This document shows positions 1 through 5,713 of a stretch of DNA of 5,713 bases, one piece after another. Source of the DNA: an uncultured bacterium (GTDB lineage Bacteria; Bacteroidota; Bacteroidia; Chitinophagales; CAIOSU01); assembly GCA_903861055.1 (NCBI GenBank), contig CAIOSU010000246.1, positions 1 to 5,713 of the forward strand. The letters run 5' to 3'. The notes under the pieces are model-generated. The model was not told the origin of the DNA and ran no database searches. It worked only from the letters and a program-made list of their open reading frames with translations. Numbering within the stretch: position 1 is the first letter of the stretch; each line of letters opens with the position of its first letter. A program made the translations under genes and the position numbers.

Positions 1-1667
1 CAATCCAGCCTTGCAATCAGATTGGCATTCACCTGTATCGGTCGAATGTAATCGTGCGTAAAGTACACCAGCTCTTGGAACAGTTCGTTCTCCAGTGCCT
101 GTATGCGCTCATCGGCGGTCAATATCTTCTCTTCGTATTGCTTCAGTTCTTCGGTAATGTAACGCTCGGCATTGGTGAGGGTTTGCTTGCGCATCCACTC
201 GGCTGGCACCTTGTCTTTATGCACGTTTGTTACCTCTAAGTAATACCCAAACACGTTGTTAAATGCTACCTTTAAAGAGCTGATACCCGTAGCCTCGCTC
301 TCTCGACGCTGTATATCCAGTAAGTAATCTTTCCCAGTGCGCACAATCTTGCGCAAATCGTCCAGTTCGGAGCTTACACCCGCCTTAATGGCATTACCTT
401 TTTGGATGCTCACAGGCGCATCGTCCTCCATCGATTTCTCGATTCGGTCGCGCAACAAGTCGCAAGGGTTAAACTGGTCGGCAATTTTTTTCAAGTATTT
501 GCTGCCGCTGGCTTTACATGCTTCACGGATGGGCACTACGGCTTGCAACGCACGCTTTATCTGCACCACCTCGCGCGGGTTTACCTTGCCGAGGGGTACT
601 TTGCTTATCAATCGCTCCAAGTCGCCAATCTGCTTGATGTGCAGTCGCAGGGTATGTGCAAGGTCAGGGTCTTTTATTAGGTTTTCCACAACATCCAAGC
701 GCTCTGCAATGGGCTTCTTATCTTTTAGCGGCATCACCACCCAACGCTTCAATAGGCGAGATCCCATCGGTGAGCAAGTCAAATCGAGCACATCAATCAA
801 CGCCTTGCCACCGTTCGGGCTGTTAATCAGCTCCAGGTTACGGATGGTAAACCGATCGAGCCACACAAAGTTGTCTTGCTGCAGGCGGCTCAGGGCGGTG
901 ATATGCTGTAAGTTGGGGTGCTCTGTTTCGCCTAGGTAATGAACTATCGCACCTGCGGCAACGGTACCTGCCTTCAAATCATCGATACCGAAACCCTTTA
1001 AAGAGGCGGTACCGAAGTGCTTAAGCAATAAATCGTTGGTGAAATTCAGCGTAAAAATCCAATCCTCCAGGTGGTAGGTATAAAACTGCCCACCGAAATC
1101 CTCCTTGAATATTTTTTGCCGAGCCTTGCTGTAAATAACTTCCGATGGCTTGAGGCTTTGAAGTAAGTTTTCAATATAATCTCTGCTACCTTCGCTTACA
1201 TAAAACTCACCGGTGCTAATATCCAAAAACGCCACACCCAAGGTGTCACCATCGTAGTGTACAGAGGCTAGGAAGTTGTTTTTATTATGGTCGAGTATTT
1301 TGTCGTTGATGGCCACCCCAGGCGTAATCAGTTCCGTAACCCCGCGCTTCACGATGGTTTTGGTCATCTTGGGGTCTTCCAACTGGTCGCATATGGCCAC
1401 CCTATAACCGGCACGTACCAGCTTGGGCAGATACGTATCCAGCGAGTGGTGCGGAAAACCTGCCAGCTCAATCTCGCTGCTGCTGCCTGCGCCGCGCTTG
1501 GTAAGCACAATGCCCACTACTTTGCTGGTAATAATGGCATCCTCTCCAAAAGTCTCATAAAAATCTCCCACCCTAAACAGCAATACCGCATCGGGGTATT
1601 TGCTCTTGATCTTGTTATACTGCCCCATTAAGGGCGTTTCTTTGACTGGGGTTGAGGTCTTGGTCAT
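1..1667 (-). CDS. mutS: DNA mismatch repair protein MutS, N-terminal 555 residues (runs off left edge)
   Basis: MutS recognises mispaired and unpaired bases and starts methyl-independent or MutL-dependent repair. I translated the whole stretch and the frame is open without a break from the ATG at 1667 to the left edge. Residues 1-115 are the mismatch-binding domain: the DNA-wedging Phe-x-Glu is F36-Y37-E38 inside GDFYE, at the same numbers as in E. coli. ITPG (about 114-117) ends this domain. GVAFLDISTGEF (144-155) starts the connector domain, SLKGFG lies near 222-227, and the core/lever begins around RNLEL (near 275-280). The clamp carries NVFGYYLEVTN (about 469-479) and MRKQTLTNAERY (492-503). 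The Walker A/B ATPase and the dimerisation region of a usual protein of about 860-880 residues are outside the window. An in-frame TAG seven codons upstream makes 1667 the only sensible ATG. No Shine-Dalgarno is visible. Nothing suggests decay. Confidence 0.98.
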   Translation of the reverse strand, partial: MTKTSTPVKETPLMGQYNKIKSKYPDAVLLFRVGDFYETFGEDAIITSKVVGIVLTKRGAGSSSEIELAGFPHHSLDTYLPKLVRAGYRVAICDQLEDPKMTKTIVKRGVTELITPGVAINDKILDHNKNNFLASVHYDGDTLGVAFLDISTGEFYVSEGSRDYIENLLQSLKPSEVIYSKARQKIFKEDFGGQFYTYHLEDWIFTLNFTNDLLLKHFGTASLKGFGIDDLKAGTVAAGAIVHYLGETEHPNLQHITALSRLQQDNFVWLDRFTIRNLELINSPNGGKALIDVLDLTCSPMGSRLLKRWVVMPLKDKKPIAERLDVVENLIKDPDLAHTLRLHIKQIGDLERLISKVPLGKVNPREVVQIKRALQAVVPIREACKASGSKYLKKIADQFNPCDLLRDRIEKSMEDDAPVSIQKGNAIKAGVSSELDDLRKIVRTGKDYLLDIQRRESEATGISSLKVAFNNVFGYYLEVTNVHKDKVPAEWMRKQTLTNAERYITEELKQYEEKILTADERIQALENELFQELVYFTHDYIRPIQVNANLIARLD

Positions 1668-1836
1668 GGCATTATAGGAGGAATTCTAAAATAAGGAATA
1701 TTGGTAGTTTTGGCGAGCCCAAGAATATGTTAATATGTTGAAAGGCCAATTAAACTTAAGCAAAAAGAAACATAATCCATTGCTTTTCAAACAACTAACA
1801 CATACCAGAGAAACCTACAAAAAAGATGCTCATTTA

Positions 1837-2676
1837 TTAATCTACCCGTTTAATGCCATTATCTTCTAAGGTTATCTTCCGCTCTTTATACAGCGTACCA
1901 ACCGCCTTTTTAAATGACTTTTTACTCATTTGCACCGATTGGTAAATTACTTCGGCATCGGTTTTATCGGTAAGCGGCAGGAAACCATTGGCCCTGTCCA
2001 GTGCACGCAAAATGCGCTCAACGGCAGTAGCATTAGCATTGTCAAAACCAATTGGTTGAAGGCTTATATCAATTTTACCATCTTCGCGCACATACTTTAC
2101 ATAGGCTTTCAAACGGTCGCCATGATATAGTTTTCGGAAGGTTTCGTTTTCGTAAACCAACCCCATATATTGATGATCAACCACCACATTGGTACCCAAA
2201 TCGGAAGATTGACCAACCACAATTTGAACTTCATCGCCTACATTATATGCTGGTGGTTCGCCCTTACCCAAGTGCTTACGGAGCTTGAAGCTGCCCACAA
2301 TGCGCTCGGTGGTTTCGTCCAAGTAAACATAAGTAAGGTAAAACTTACCTTCCTCGGCTTTCAAATCTTGCTCGCTATAAGGCACCAGCAGGTCTTTCAT
2401 CAACCCCCAATCCATAAAGGCACCCACATTGGTAAGCTGTGTGCAGCGCATTCGAGCTACTTGCCCAATAGTGGCGCTTGGGTGTTCGGTTGTGGCTATC
2501 AGCCTATCTTCACTATCACGATAGATAAATACTTCAAGCACATCATCAACAGCCGTTAGGTTGGGCACATACCGCAAGGGCAGTAATATCTCCCCAGCAT
2601 CTTCCCCATCAAGGTAAACGCCAAAATCAACTATTTTAACTACTCTTAATTGGTTGTAAAGTCCTACCTGCAGCAT
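1837..2676 (-). CDS. cvfB: S1-domain RNA-binding protein of the CvfB/YitL family
   Basis: This 279-residue protein matches the CvfB family (S. aureus CvfB, B. subtilis YitL; usually 280-300 residues), which has tandem S1-like RNA-binding domains and a C-terminal winged helix. The first S1 unit is near residues 1-62 (VVKIVDFGVYLDG), the second near 66-135 (TNVGAFMDWGL, LLVPYSEQ) and the third near 145-210, ending in DGKIDISLQP. The winged helix carries the family hallmarks GFLPLTDKTD (231-240) and MSKKSFKKAVG (250-260). In S. aureus the protein affects virulence-gene expression and RNA turnover; its role in Bacteroidota is not known to me. An in-frame TTG lies three codons further upstream (2685), but I choose ATG at 2676 because the TTG sits inside a promoter-like box and the family begins close to MLQVG. 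An in-frame TGA is just upstream. It is transcribed in the same direction as mutS, 169 bp upstream of it, and divergently from the lipoprotein gene. Confidence 0.93.
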   Translation of the reverse strand: MLQVGLYNQLRVVKIVDFGVYLDGEDAGEILLPLRYVPNLTAVDDVLEVFIYRDSEDRLIATTEHPSATIGQVARMRCTQLTNVGAFMDWGLMKDLLVPYSEQDLKAEEGKFYLTYVYLDETTERIVGSFKLRKHLGKGEPPAYNVGDEVQIVVGQSSDLGTNVVVDHQYMGLVYENETFRKLYHGDRLKAYVKYVREDGKIDISLQPIGFDNANATAVERILRALDRANGFLPLTDKTDAEVIYQSVQMSKKSFKKAVGTLYKERKITLEDNGIKRVD

Positions 2677-2682
2677 ACGATG

Positions 2683-2690
2683 CAAAGCTA
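2683..2690 (-). promoter_or_regulatory. Possible Bacteroidota -7 promoter box for the S1-domain gene
   Basis: Read on the minus strand this is TAGCTTTG, a perfect match to the TAnnTTTG consensus recognised by the primary sigma factor of Bacteroidota. It ends six bases before the ATG at 2676. A start of transcription at the usual distance would fall at or beside the ATG, so the mRNA would be leaderless or nearly so. Against it, no TTG stands at the expected -33 position (the bases there read about CCCTAAAG), so this is half a promoter by consensus. Six fixed bases are expected by chance now and then in DNA of this length; its position is what makes it credible. Confidence 0.35.
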
Positions 2691-2752
2691 ATCAATAAAA
2701 CGCTTGCTTTAGGGCTTCGAAATCTGGAACGCATTGTATCCGTATATTGTTT

Positions 2753-2833
2753 AAGGATAAGTTTTAATTCAAAAAACAACTGTTGTTGCCTTTTTTTTAT
2801 CCTTGCCGACACTGCTTCGCTTGAGCAACAATA
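2753..2833 (+). repeat. Overlapping inverted repeats between divergent genes, pseudoknot-like layout
   Basis: Two inverted repeats interlock here. Pair A is AAGGATAA (2753-2760) with TTATCCTT (2797-2804), 8 perfect base pairs. Pair B is TGTTGTTGC (2781-2789) with GCAACAATA (2825-2833), 8 Watson-Crick pairs plus one G-U. The left arm of B lies in the loop of A and the right arm outside it, which is the topology of an H-type pseudoknot, or of two competing hairpins. A smaller palindrome (AACAAC-T-GTTGTT, 2775-2787) and an A6/T8 pair lie inside A. The element is upstream of the lipoprotein start by 34 bases and could be leader RNA, operator DNA or chance in A/T-rich sequence. I do not recognise it as a known riboswitch. 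Confidence 0.3.
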
Positions 2834-2867
2834 TCATTTCACAAAAAGCATACTAGCAAATAGCCTT

Positions 2868-3035
2868 ATGAAAGTTTTTGATTCAGGAATATTTGCACTG
2901 TGGTTAATTATAAACCTTAGCTCTTGTACAGCCACCAAAGACCTTACTAACCCAACAAACGAACAGCCCCCAAGTGGCGGAATGGGCGGTGGCACCGGCA
3001 GCGGCACCATAGGCGATGACCCAAGTAACCCATGA
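2868..3035 (+). CDS. Small predicted lipoprotein, Gly-rich, 55 residues
   Basis: The ATG at 2868 opens a 55-codon frame ending in TGA at 3033-3035. The product has a lipoprotein signal peptide: a short N-terminal region with Lys2, a hydrophobic core (about residues 8-17, IFALWLII) and a lipobox LSSC ending at Cys20, the residue that would be diacylated after cleavage by signal peptidase II. The mature part would be only 36 residues: a short TATKD stretch, a Pro/Asn-rich segment, then a flexible Gly-rich tail (GGMGGGTGSGT, 37-47) and an acidic end (DDPSNP). There is no folded domain to recognise. Asp5 in the n-region is slightly unusual. A strong terminator 33 bases downstream makes it a monocistronic unit, which supports a real gene. 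No Shine-Dalgarno is seen. Function unknown; a membrane-anchored peptide in the periplasm or on the outer membrane is the inference. Confidence 0.6.
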   Translation: MKVFDSGIFALWLIINLSSCTATKDLTNPTNEQPPSGGMGGGTGSGTIGDDPSNP

Positions 3036-3067
3036 CCACATTTGGCAGAGGCATTTTTGCTGTAAAG

Positions 3068-3098
3068 GGCTCAAAAAAGTGCTGTGAGCCATTTTTTT
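3068..3098 (+). terminator. Intrinsic terminator after the small lipoprotein gene
   Basis: A perfect 6-bp stem GGCTCA (3068-3073) / TGAGCC (3085-3090) with an 11-base loop is followed by A and seven T (3092-3098). The stem is G/C-containing and the T-run is on the plus strand, so it would stop transcripts from the lipoprotein gene before they reach the acyltransferase operon. Confidence 0.7.
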
Positions 3099-3129
3099 GC
3101 AAAACACAACACTTATTATGCATAATGAT

Positions 3130-3154
3130 AGGGTTTGTAACCTTTTTGTTTTTT
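3130..3154 (+). terminator. Weak second hairpin with T-rich tail
   Basis: AGGGTT (3130-3135) can pair with AACCTT (3139-3144), one G-U pair included, over a three-base loop, followed by TTTGTTTTTT (3145-3154). It would be a backup to the terminator 32 bases upstream. The stem has only two G-C pairs, so it may be chance. From here to the acyltransferase start (3155-3242) the DNA is A/T-rich; a promoter for the operon is expected there but I cannot identify one with confidence. Confidence 0.3.
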
Positions 3155-3242
3155 AACCGTTAAGAGTATATCGTTTATATAAAACAATTGCTCATAATGG
3201 CTCAAAACCCTTCACGTATTACAATTTTGCTATTTTTACACC

Positions 3243-4007
3243 GTGAGCGCATATAGCAAATATATCCGACGTGCCATCGCTTGGTGGTCAGTGGTAGTTT
3301 TCGGACTGACCTTTATGCTACTGTACCCATTATTTTACATAACGCTACAATCGCCCAAATGGCACCCATTAGCTAACAAATTAAGGGTGTTTTGGGCCAA
3401 GATATTGTTCCCGCTTACTGCAAGCAGTTATGAGGTAAGCTACATTACGCCCCTCGACCCTAACAAACAATACGTAGTGTGTGCAAACCATACTAGTATG
3501 ATTGATATACCGCTATCGGCCATATTGCTCAACGGGGCTAATTTTAAATTCATGGCCAAACACCAATTAGCCGACATTCCTGTTTTTGGTATATTCTTCC
3601 GCACCATCGATATTCCAGTAAACAGGGAAAGTAAGATTGCCTCTTTCAAAGCTTACAAAAAAGCCTTAGAGGCACTCGACCAAGGGTATAGCCTTATTAT
3701 TTACCCAGAAGGCACCACGAGCGAAATTGCCCCGCAAATGTTGGATTTCAAGAATGGGCCATTTAAAATTGCAATTGATAAACAAGTTGCCATTATACCA
3801 GTTACTTTTTTAGATAATTGGCATATGTTCCTGTATGATGGGTCAATGTTATATCGCCCCAGCTGCGCTAGGGTTATAGTGCACGAACCCATTGAAACAG
3901 TTGGTATGACCCAAGCCGATGCCGATAGCCTTAAAGAATTGGTATATAACATCATTGACCACGACCTGAAAAACGAGTATGGAAGTAAATTTGCCTTTGG
4001 TAGATAA
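3243..4007 (+). CDS. plsC: 1-acyl-sn-glycerol-3-phosphate acyltransferase (PlsC family)
   Basis: This enzyme family transfers a fatty acyl chain to lysophosphatidate to make phosphatidate, the precursor of membrane phospholipids, at the cytoplasmic face of the inner membrane. All four acyltransferase motifs are present in order: the catalytic H-x4-D as NHTSMID (H83, D88), the motif II region FRTIDIPVNR (119-128), the glycerophosphate-binding PEGTTS (155-160), and VAIIPVTF (182-189) with Pro186. FKNGPFKIA (169-177) is also typical. Residues 12-35 form one hydrophobic segment that would anchor it in the membrane. At 254 residues it has the usual length. The start is GTG: an in-frame TAA lies 16 codons upstream with no ATG between, and the next internal Met is residue 25, inside the anchor. 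Its last 29 bases overlap gatC. Exact acyl acceptor cannot be read from sequence; other lysophospholipids or ornithine lipids are possible. Confidence 0.93.
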   Translation: MSAYSKYIRRAIAWWSVVVFGLTFMLLYPLFYITLQSPKWHPLANKLRVFWAKILFPLTASSYEVSYITPLDPNKQYVVCANHTSMIDIPLSAILLNGANFKFMAKHQLADIPVFGIFFRTIDIPVNRESKIASFKAYKKALEALDQGYSLIIYPEGTTSEIAPQMLDFKNGPFKIAIDKQVAIIPVTFLDNWHMFLYDGSMLYRPSCARVIVHEPIETVGMTQADADSLKELVYNIIDHDLKNEYGSKFAFGR

Positions 4008-4281
4008 ACTGGCGACGCTTGCCAAACTTAAGTTTGATGATGTTGAAAAAGAAGCCATAAGAGCCGACTTGTCAAAAATATTGGGCTTTATGGAAAAACT
4101 TGATGAGCTAGATACCACTGGCGTGAAACCTTTGGTGTATATTTCGGATGCGGTGAATATGCTCAGGGAAGATAGTGTGTTACAAAATACCACCCGAGAG
4201 CAATCGTTGCAAAATGCCCCCGACCAAGATGGTGTTTATTTTAAAATACCCAAAGTAATCAATAAAGAAAGCCATGAGTGA
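3979..4281 (+). CDS. gatC: Asp-tRNA(Asn)/Glu-tRNA(Gln) amidotransferase subunit C
   Basis: GatC is the small subunit of GatCAB, which amidates Glu-tRNA(Gln) (and often Asp-tRNA(Asn)) in organisms that lack the direct synthetase; it wraps around and stabilises GatA and GatB. The 100-residue product has the normal length. It shows the N-terminal helix LATLAKLKF (11-19), the second helix and turn ILGFMEKLDELDTTGVKPL (34-52), the conserved LREDSV (62-67), and the C-terminal anchor APDQDGVYFKIPKVI (80-94). The ATG at 3979 lies within the end of plsC (29-base overlap in a different frame), and the family alignment needs this start. Its TGA overlaps the ATG of the ABC ATPase by 8 bases (4274-4281). 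Both overlaps suggest translational coupling. GatA and GatB are not in the window, so the subunits are encoded at separate loci. Confidence 0.95.
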   Translation: MEVNLPLVDKLATLAKLKFDDVEKEAIRADLSKILGFMEKLDELDTTGVKPLVYISDAVNMLREDSVLQNTTREQSLQNAPDQDGVYFKIPKVINKESHE

Positions 4282-4981
4282 GGTTATTAAGCTAGCCGAC
4301 ATTACCAAGTTTTATGTAATGGGTACCGAAACCATTCGGGCTCTCAACGGTGTAAGCCTTACGGTAAACAACAACGAGTATGTGGCCATGATGGGCCCTT
4401 CAGGCTCGGGCAAATCGACGTTGATGAATATTTTAGGTTGCTTGGATAGCCCAACTACCGGACAATACATCCTCAACAACCACGACGTGAGCCACATGCG
4501 CGACAACGATTTGGCGGCAATACGCAACAAAGAGATTGGTTTCGTTTTTCAAACTTTCAACCTCCTACCTCGCTTAAGTGCTTTGGAGAATGTGGAATTG
4601 CCGTTAATATATTATGGCCTTGGCAAAAAAGCCCGCCGTGAACGTGCCGAAGAGGTATTGGTGCAAGTGGGATTGAAAGACCGCATGGAACATAAACCCA
4701 ACGAATTATCAGGTGGTCAGCGCCAAAGGGTAGCAATTGCTCGTGCATTGGTAAACAATCCATCAATTATACTAGCCGATGAGCCCACTGGTAACCTCGA
4801 TACCAAAACCTCAATTGAGATAATGGCGATGCTAGATACCATACATAGTAACGGCAATACGGTAATACTGGTAACACACGAAGAAGATATTGCCAGCTAT
4901 GCGCACCGCATCATTCGTATGCGCGATGGTATTGTAGAAAGCGATGCCATGAACGAGCAGATTGTGGGGTTTAAAGGATAA
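4274..4981 (+). CDS. ABC transporter ATP-binding protein, LolD/MacB type
   Basis: A 235-residue complete nucleotide-binding subunit. It has Walker A GPSGSGKST (41-49, Lys47), Q-loop FVFQTFNLL (90-98, Gln93), signature LSGGQ (145-149), Walker B ILADEPTGNLD (166-176, Asp169 and catalytic Glu170) and the switch histidine in VTHEED (His202). The sequence between Walker A and the Q-loop, GCLDSPTTG and the NLLPRLSALENVELPL stretch are characteristic of the LolD/MacB/FtsE-like group, whose partners are four-helix permeases with a large periplasmic domain and which work in lipoprotein release, macrolide or peptide export or mechanotransmission rather than classical import. No permease gene lies beside it, so the partner must be elsewhere and the substrate cannot be named. 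It is the last gene of the plsC-gatC operon, and its TAA abuts the stop of the convergent deacetylase gene. Confidence 0.93.
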   Translation: MSEVIKLADITKFYVMGTETIRALNGVSLTVNNNEYVAMMGPSGSGKSTLMNILGCLDSPTTGQYILNNHDVSHMRDNDLAAIRNKEIGFVFQTFNLLPRLSALENVELPLIYYGLGKKARRERAEEVLVQVGLKDRMEHKPNELSGGQRQRVAIARALVNNPSIILADEPTGNLDTKTSIEIMAMLDTIHSNGNTVILVTHEEDIASYAHRIIRMRDGIVESDAMNEQIVGFKG

Positions 4982-5713
4982 TCAACCCCAAAGACTTTTA
5001 GCAACCCTAAAGGTGTTGGCGTGCGCCTCTACTATTTGCCAAACATCAGCCGAATAGCCGCCACCCATACTTACTTGCACCGGAATACCGAGTGTATGCG
5101 CTGTGCTTAGCACTATTTCATCACGTTGTCTGCAGCCCTCAATAGTTAGCCCCAAGCGGCCCAACTTATCGGTAGCCAAAACATCTACCCCACTCAGGTA
5201 AAATATAAAATCGGGTTTCACTTGGGCTATTAACTTAGGCAGGGCATCACTTAATAGTTGCAAATATGGTCCATCTGTTATGCCATCGTGTAGTGCAATA
5301 TCCAAATCGCTTACTTCTTTACGGTGTGGAAAGTTTTTAGCGCCGTGCATACTGAAGGTAAACACCCGTGGCTCTTGCTGGAATATTTGTGCCGTGCCGT
5401 TGCCTTGGTGCACATCCAAATCCACTATCAATACTTGTTTAGCAAGACCCTGTTGCAGCAAATAATTGGCGGCAATTGCTTGGTCGTTGAGCAAACAAAA
5501 CCCCTCGCCAGCATTGCTGAACGCATGGTGTGTGCCGCCAGCAATATTATAGGCAATGCCGTGTTCCAACGCATGTAAGGCCCCATCAAGCGTGCCTTGG
5601 GCAATGGTTATTTCGCGCAGCACCAGCTCCACCGATAGCGGAAAGCCCGTGCGCCTTATCTCGGTTTTAGTTAGTTGCAATGATTTGAGCCGCTGCCAAT
5701 AATCAGCATCATG
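4982..5713 (-). CDS. Histone deacetylase-family Zn-dependent amidohydrolase, N-terminus beyond right edge
   Basis: The visible 243 residues are the C-terminal three quarters of a bacterial member of the arginase/deacetylase fold (HDAC/AcuC/acetylpolyamine amidohydrolase superfamily, about 300-350 residues). These enzymes remove acetyl groups from lysine side chains or polyamines. Numbering from the window edge, the proton-relay pair is GGTHH (H62, H63), the zinc ligands are D100 and H102 in DLDVHQGNG and D177 in SGVD, and the transition-state Tyr is Y220 in GGGY. RRTGFP (20-25) and TDKLGRLGLT (181-190) also fit. The DLDxHQGNG form, with Gln after the zinc His, resembles class IV (HDAC11-like) enzymes. 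A TTG at 5680 could be mistaken for the start, but the frame stays open to base 5713 and the preceding HDADYWQRL is conserved-looking family sequence, so the true start is outside. It is convergent with the ABC ATPase gene with no base between. The physiological substrate is unknown. Confidence 0.92.
   Translation of the reverse strand, partial: HDADYWQRLKSLQLTKTEIRRTGFPLSVELVLREITIAQGTLDGALHALEHGIAYNIAGGTHHAFSNAGEGFCLLNDQAIAANYLLQQGLAKQVLIVDLDVHQGNGTAQIFQQEPRVFTFSMHGAKNFPHRKEVSDLDIALHDGITDGPYLQLLSDALPKLIAQVKPDFIFYLSGVDVLATDKLGRLGLTIEGCRQRDEIVLSTAHTLGIPVQVSMGGGYSADVWQIVEAHANTFRVAKSLWG

Noticed and set aside
54..1631. Four plus-strand frames of 61-200 codons across the mutS region
   Set aside because: They lie antisense to a continuous, motif-complete MutS frame and their translations show no protein-like domains; they are shadows.
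1676..1681. AGGAGG resembling a Shine-Dalgarno sequence on the plus strand
   Set aside because: No start codon with an open frame follows on the plus strand, and mutS runs the other way; chance.
1758..1785. AAGCAA / TTGCTT inverted repeat downstream of the S1-protein gene, considered as a terminator
   Set aside because: Six weak pairs with a 16-base loop and no T-run after it on the minus strand; not convincing. mutS may be co-transcribed with the upstream gene.
2904..3107. 67-codon minus-strand frame overlapping the lipoprotein gene
   Set aside because: It is antisense to the lipoprotein frame, runs through the terminator hairpin, has no recognisable features, and its Trp/Cys-rich composition is what the complement of the Gly/Thr/Pro-rich codons gives.
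3115..3126. Perfect 12-bp palindrome ATTATGCATAAT
   Set aside because: About one such perfect palindrome is expected by chance in DNA of this length, more when A/T-rich; a single copy with no second site is not evidence for an operator.
3231..3238. TATTTTTA as a -7 box for the acyltransferase operon
   Set aside because: One mismatch to TAnnTTTG, no TTG at a suitable upstream distance, and it lies in a run of A/T where such matches are common.
4982..5680. Deacetylase gene starting at the TTG at 5680
   Set aside because: The frame continues open to the window edge with family-like sequence (HDADYWQRL), so this TTG is an internal Leu codon and the gene is partial.

Overview
The window reads as ordinary chromosomal DNA from a member of the Bacteroidota. 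The protein sequences have the look of that phylum (especially MutS and the MutS-adjacent S1 protein). None of the gene starts has a recognisable Shine-Dalgarno sequence in front of it. One start is preceded by a perfect match to the Bacteroidota -7 box (TAnnTTTG). The small lipoprotein also fits. The assignment is inference from sequence character; no 16S or other marker is present, and I would not go below phylum level.

Layout, left to right. Bases 1-1667 (minus strand) hold the first 555 residues of the mismatch-repair protein MutS; its ATPase half lies beyond the left edge. A 169-bp A/T-rich gap (1668-1836), in which I see no gene or convincing terminator, separates it from an S1-domain RNA-binding protein of the CvfB/YitL family (1837-2676, minus). 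A 191-bp gap with overlapping inverted repeats follows. Then comes a 55-residue predicted lipoprotein on the plus strand (2868-3035), closed by a good intrinsic terminator (3068-3098).

From 3243 to 4981 three plus-strand genes overlap and must be one transcription unit: a PlsC-type lysophosphatidate acyltransferase, GatC (small subunit of the Asp/Glu-tRNA amidotransferase) and an ABC ATPase of the LolD/MacB type. PlsC makes phosphatidate for membranes, GatC belongs to a translation enzyme, and the ATPase should power an envelope permease that is not encoded here. They are housekeeping genes with no common pathway, held together by overlapping ends. The ATPase gene meets, with zero bases between stop codons, a minus-strand zinc-dependent histone-deacetylase-family amidohydrolase (4982-5713), whose N-terminus lies beyond the right edge.

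I find no mobile element, CRISPR array, rRNA or tRNA, and no convincing undescribed multi-gene system. The items most worth a second look are the tiny lipoprotein gene, the pseudoknot-like inverted repeats upstream of it, and the start-site evidence for the S1 protein.
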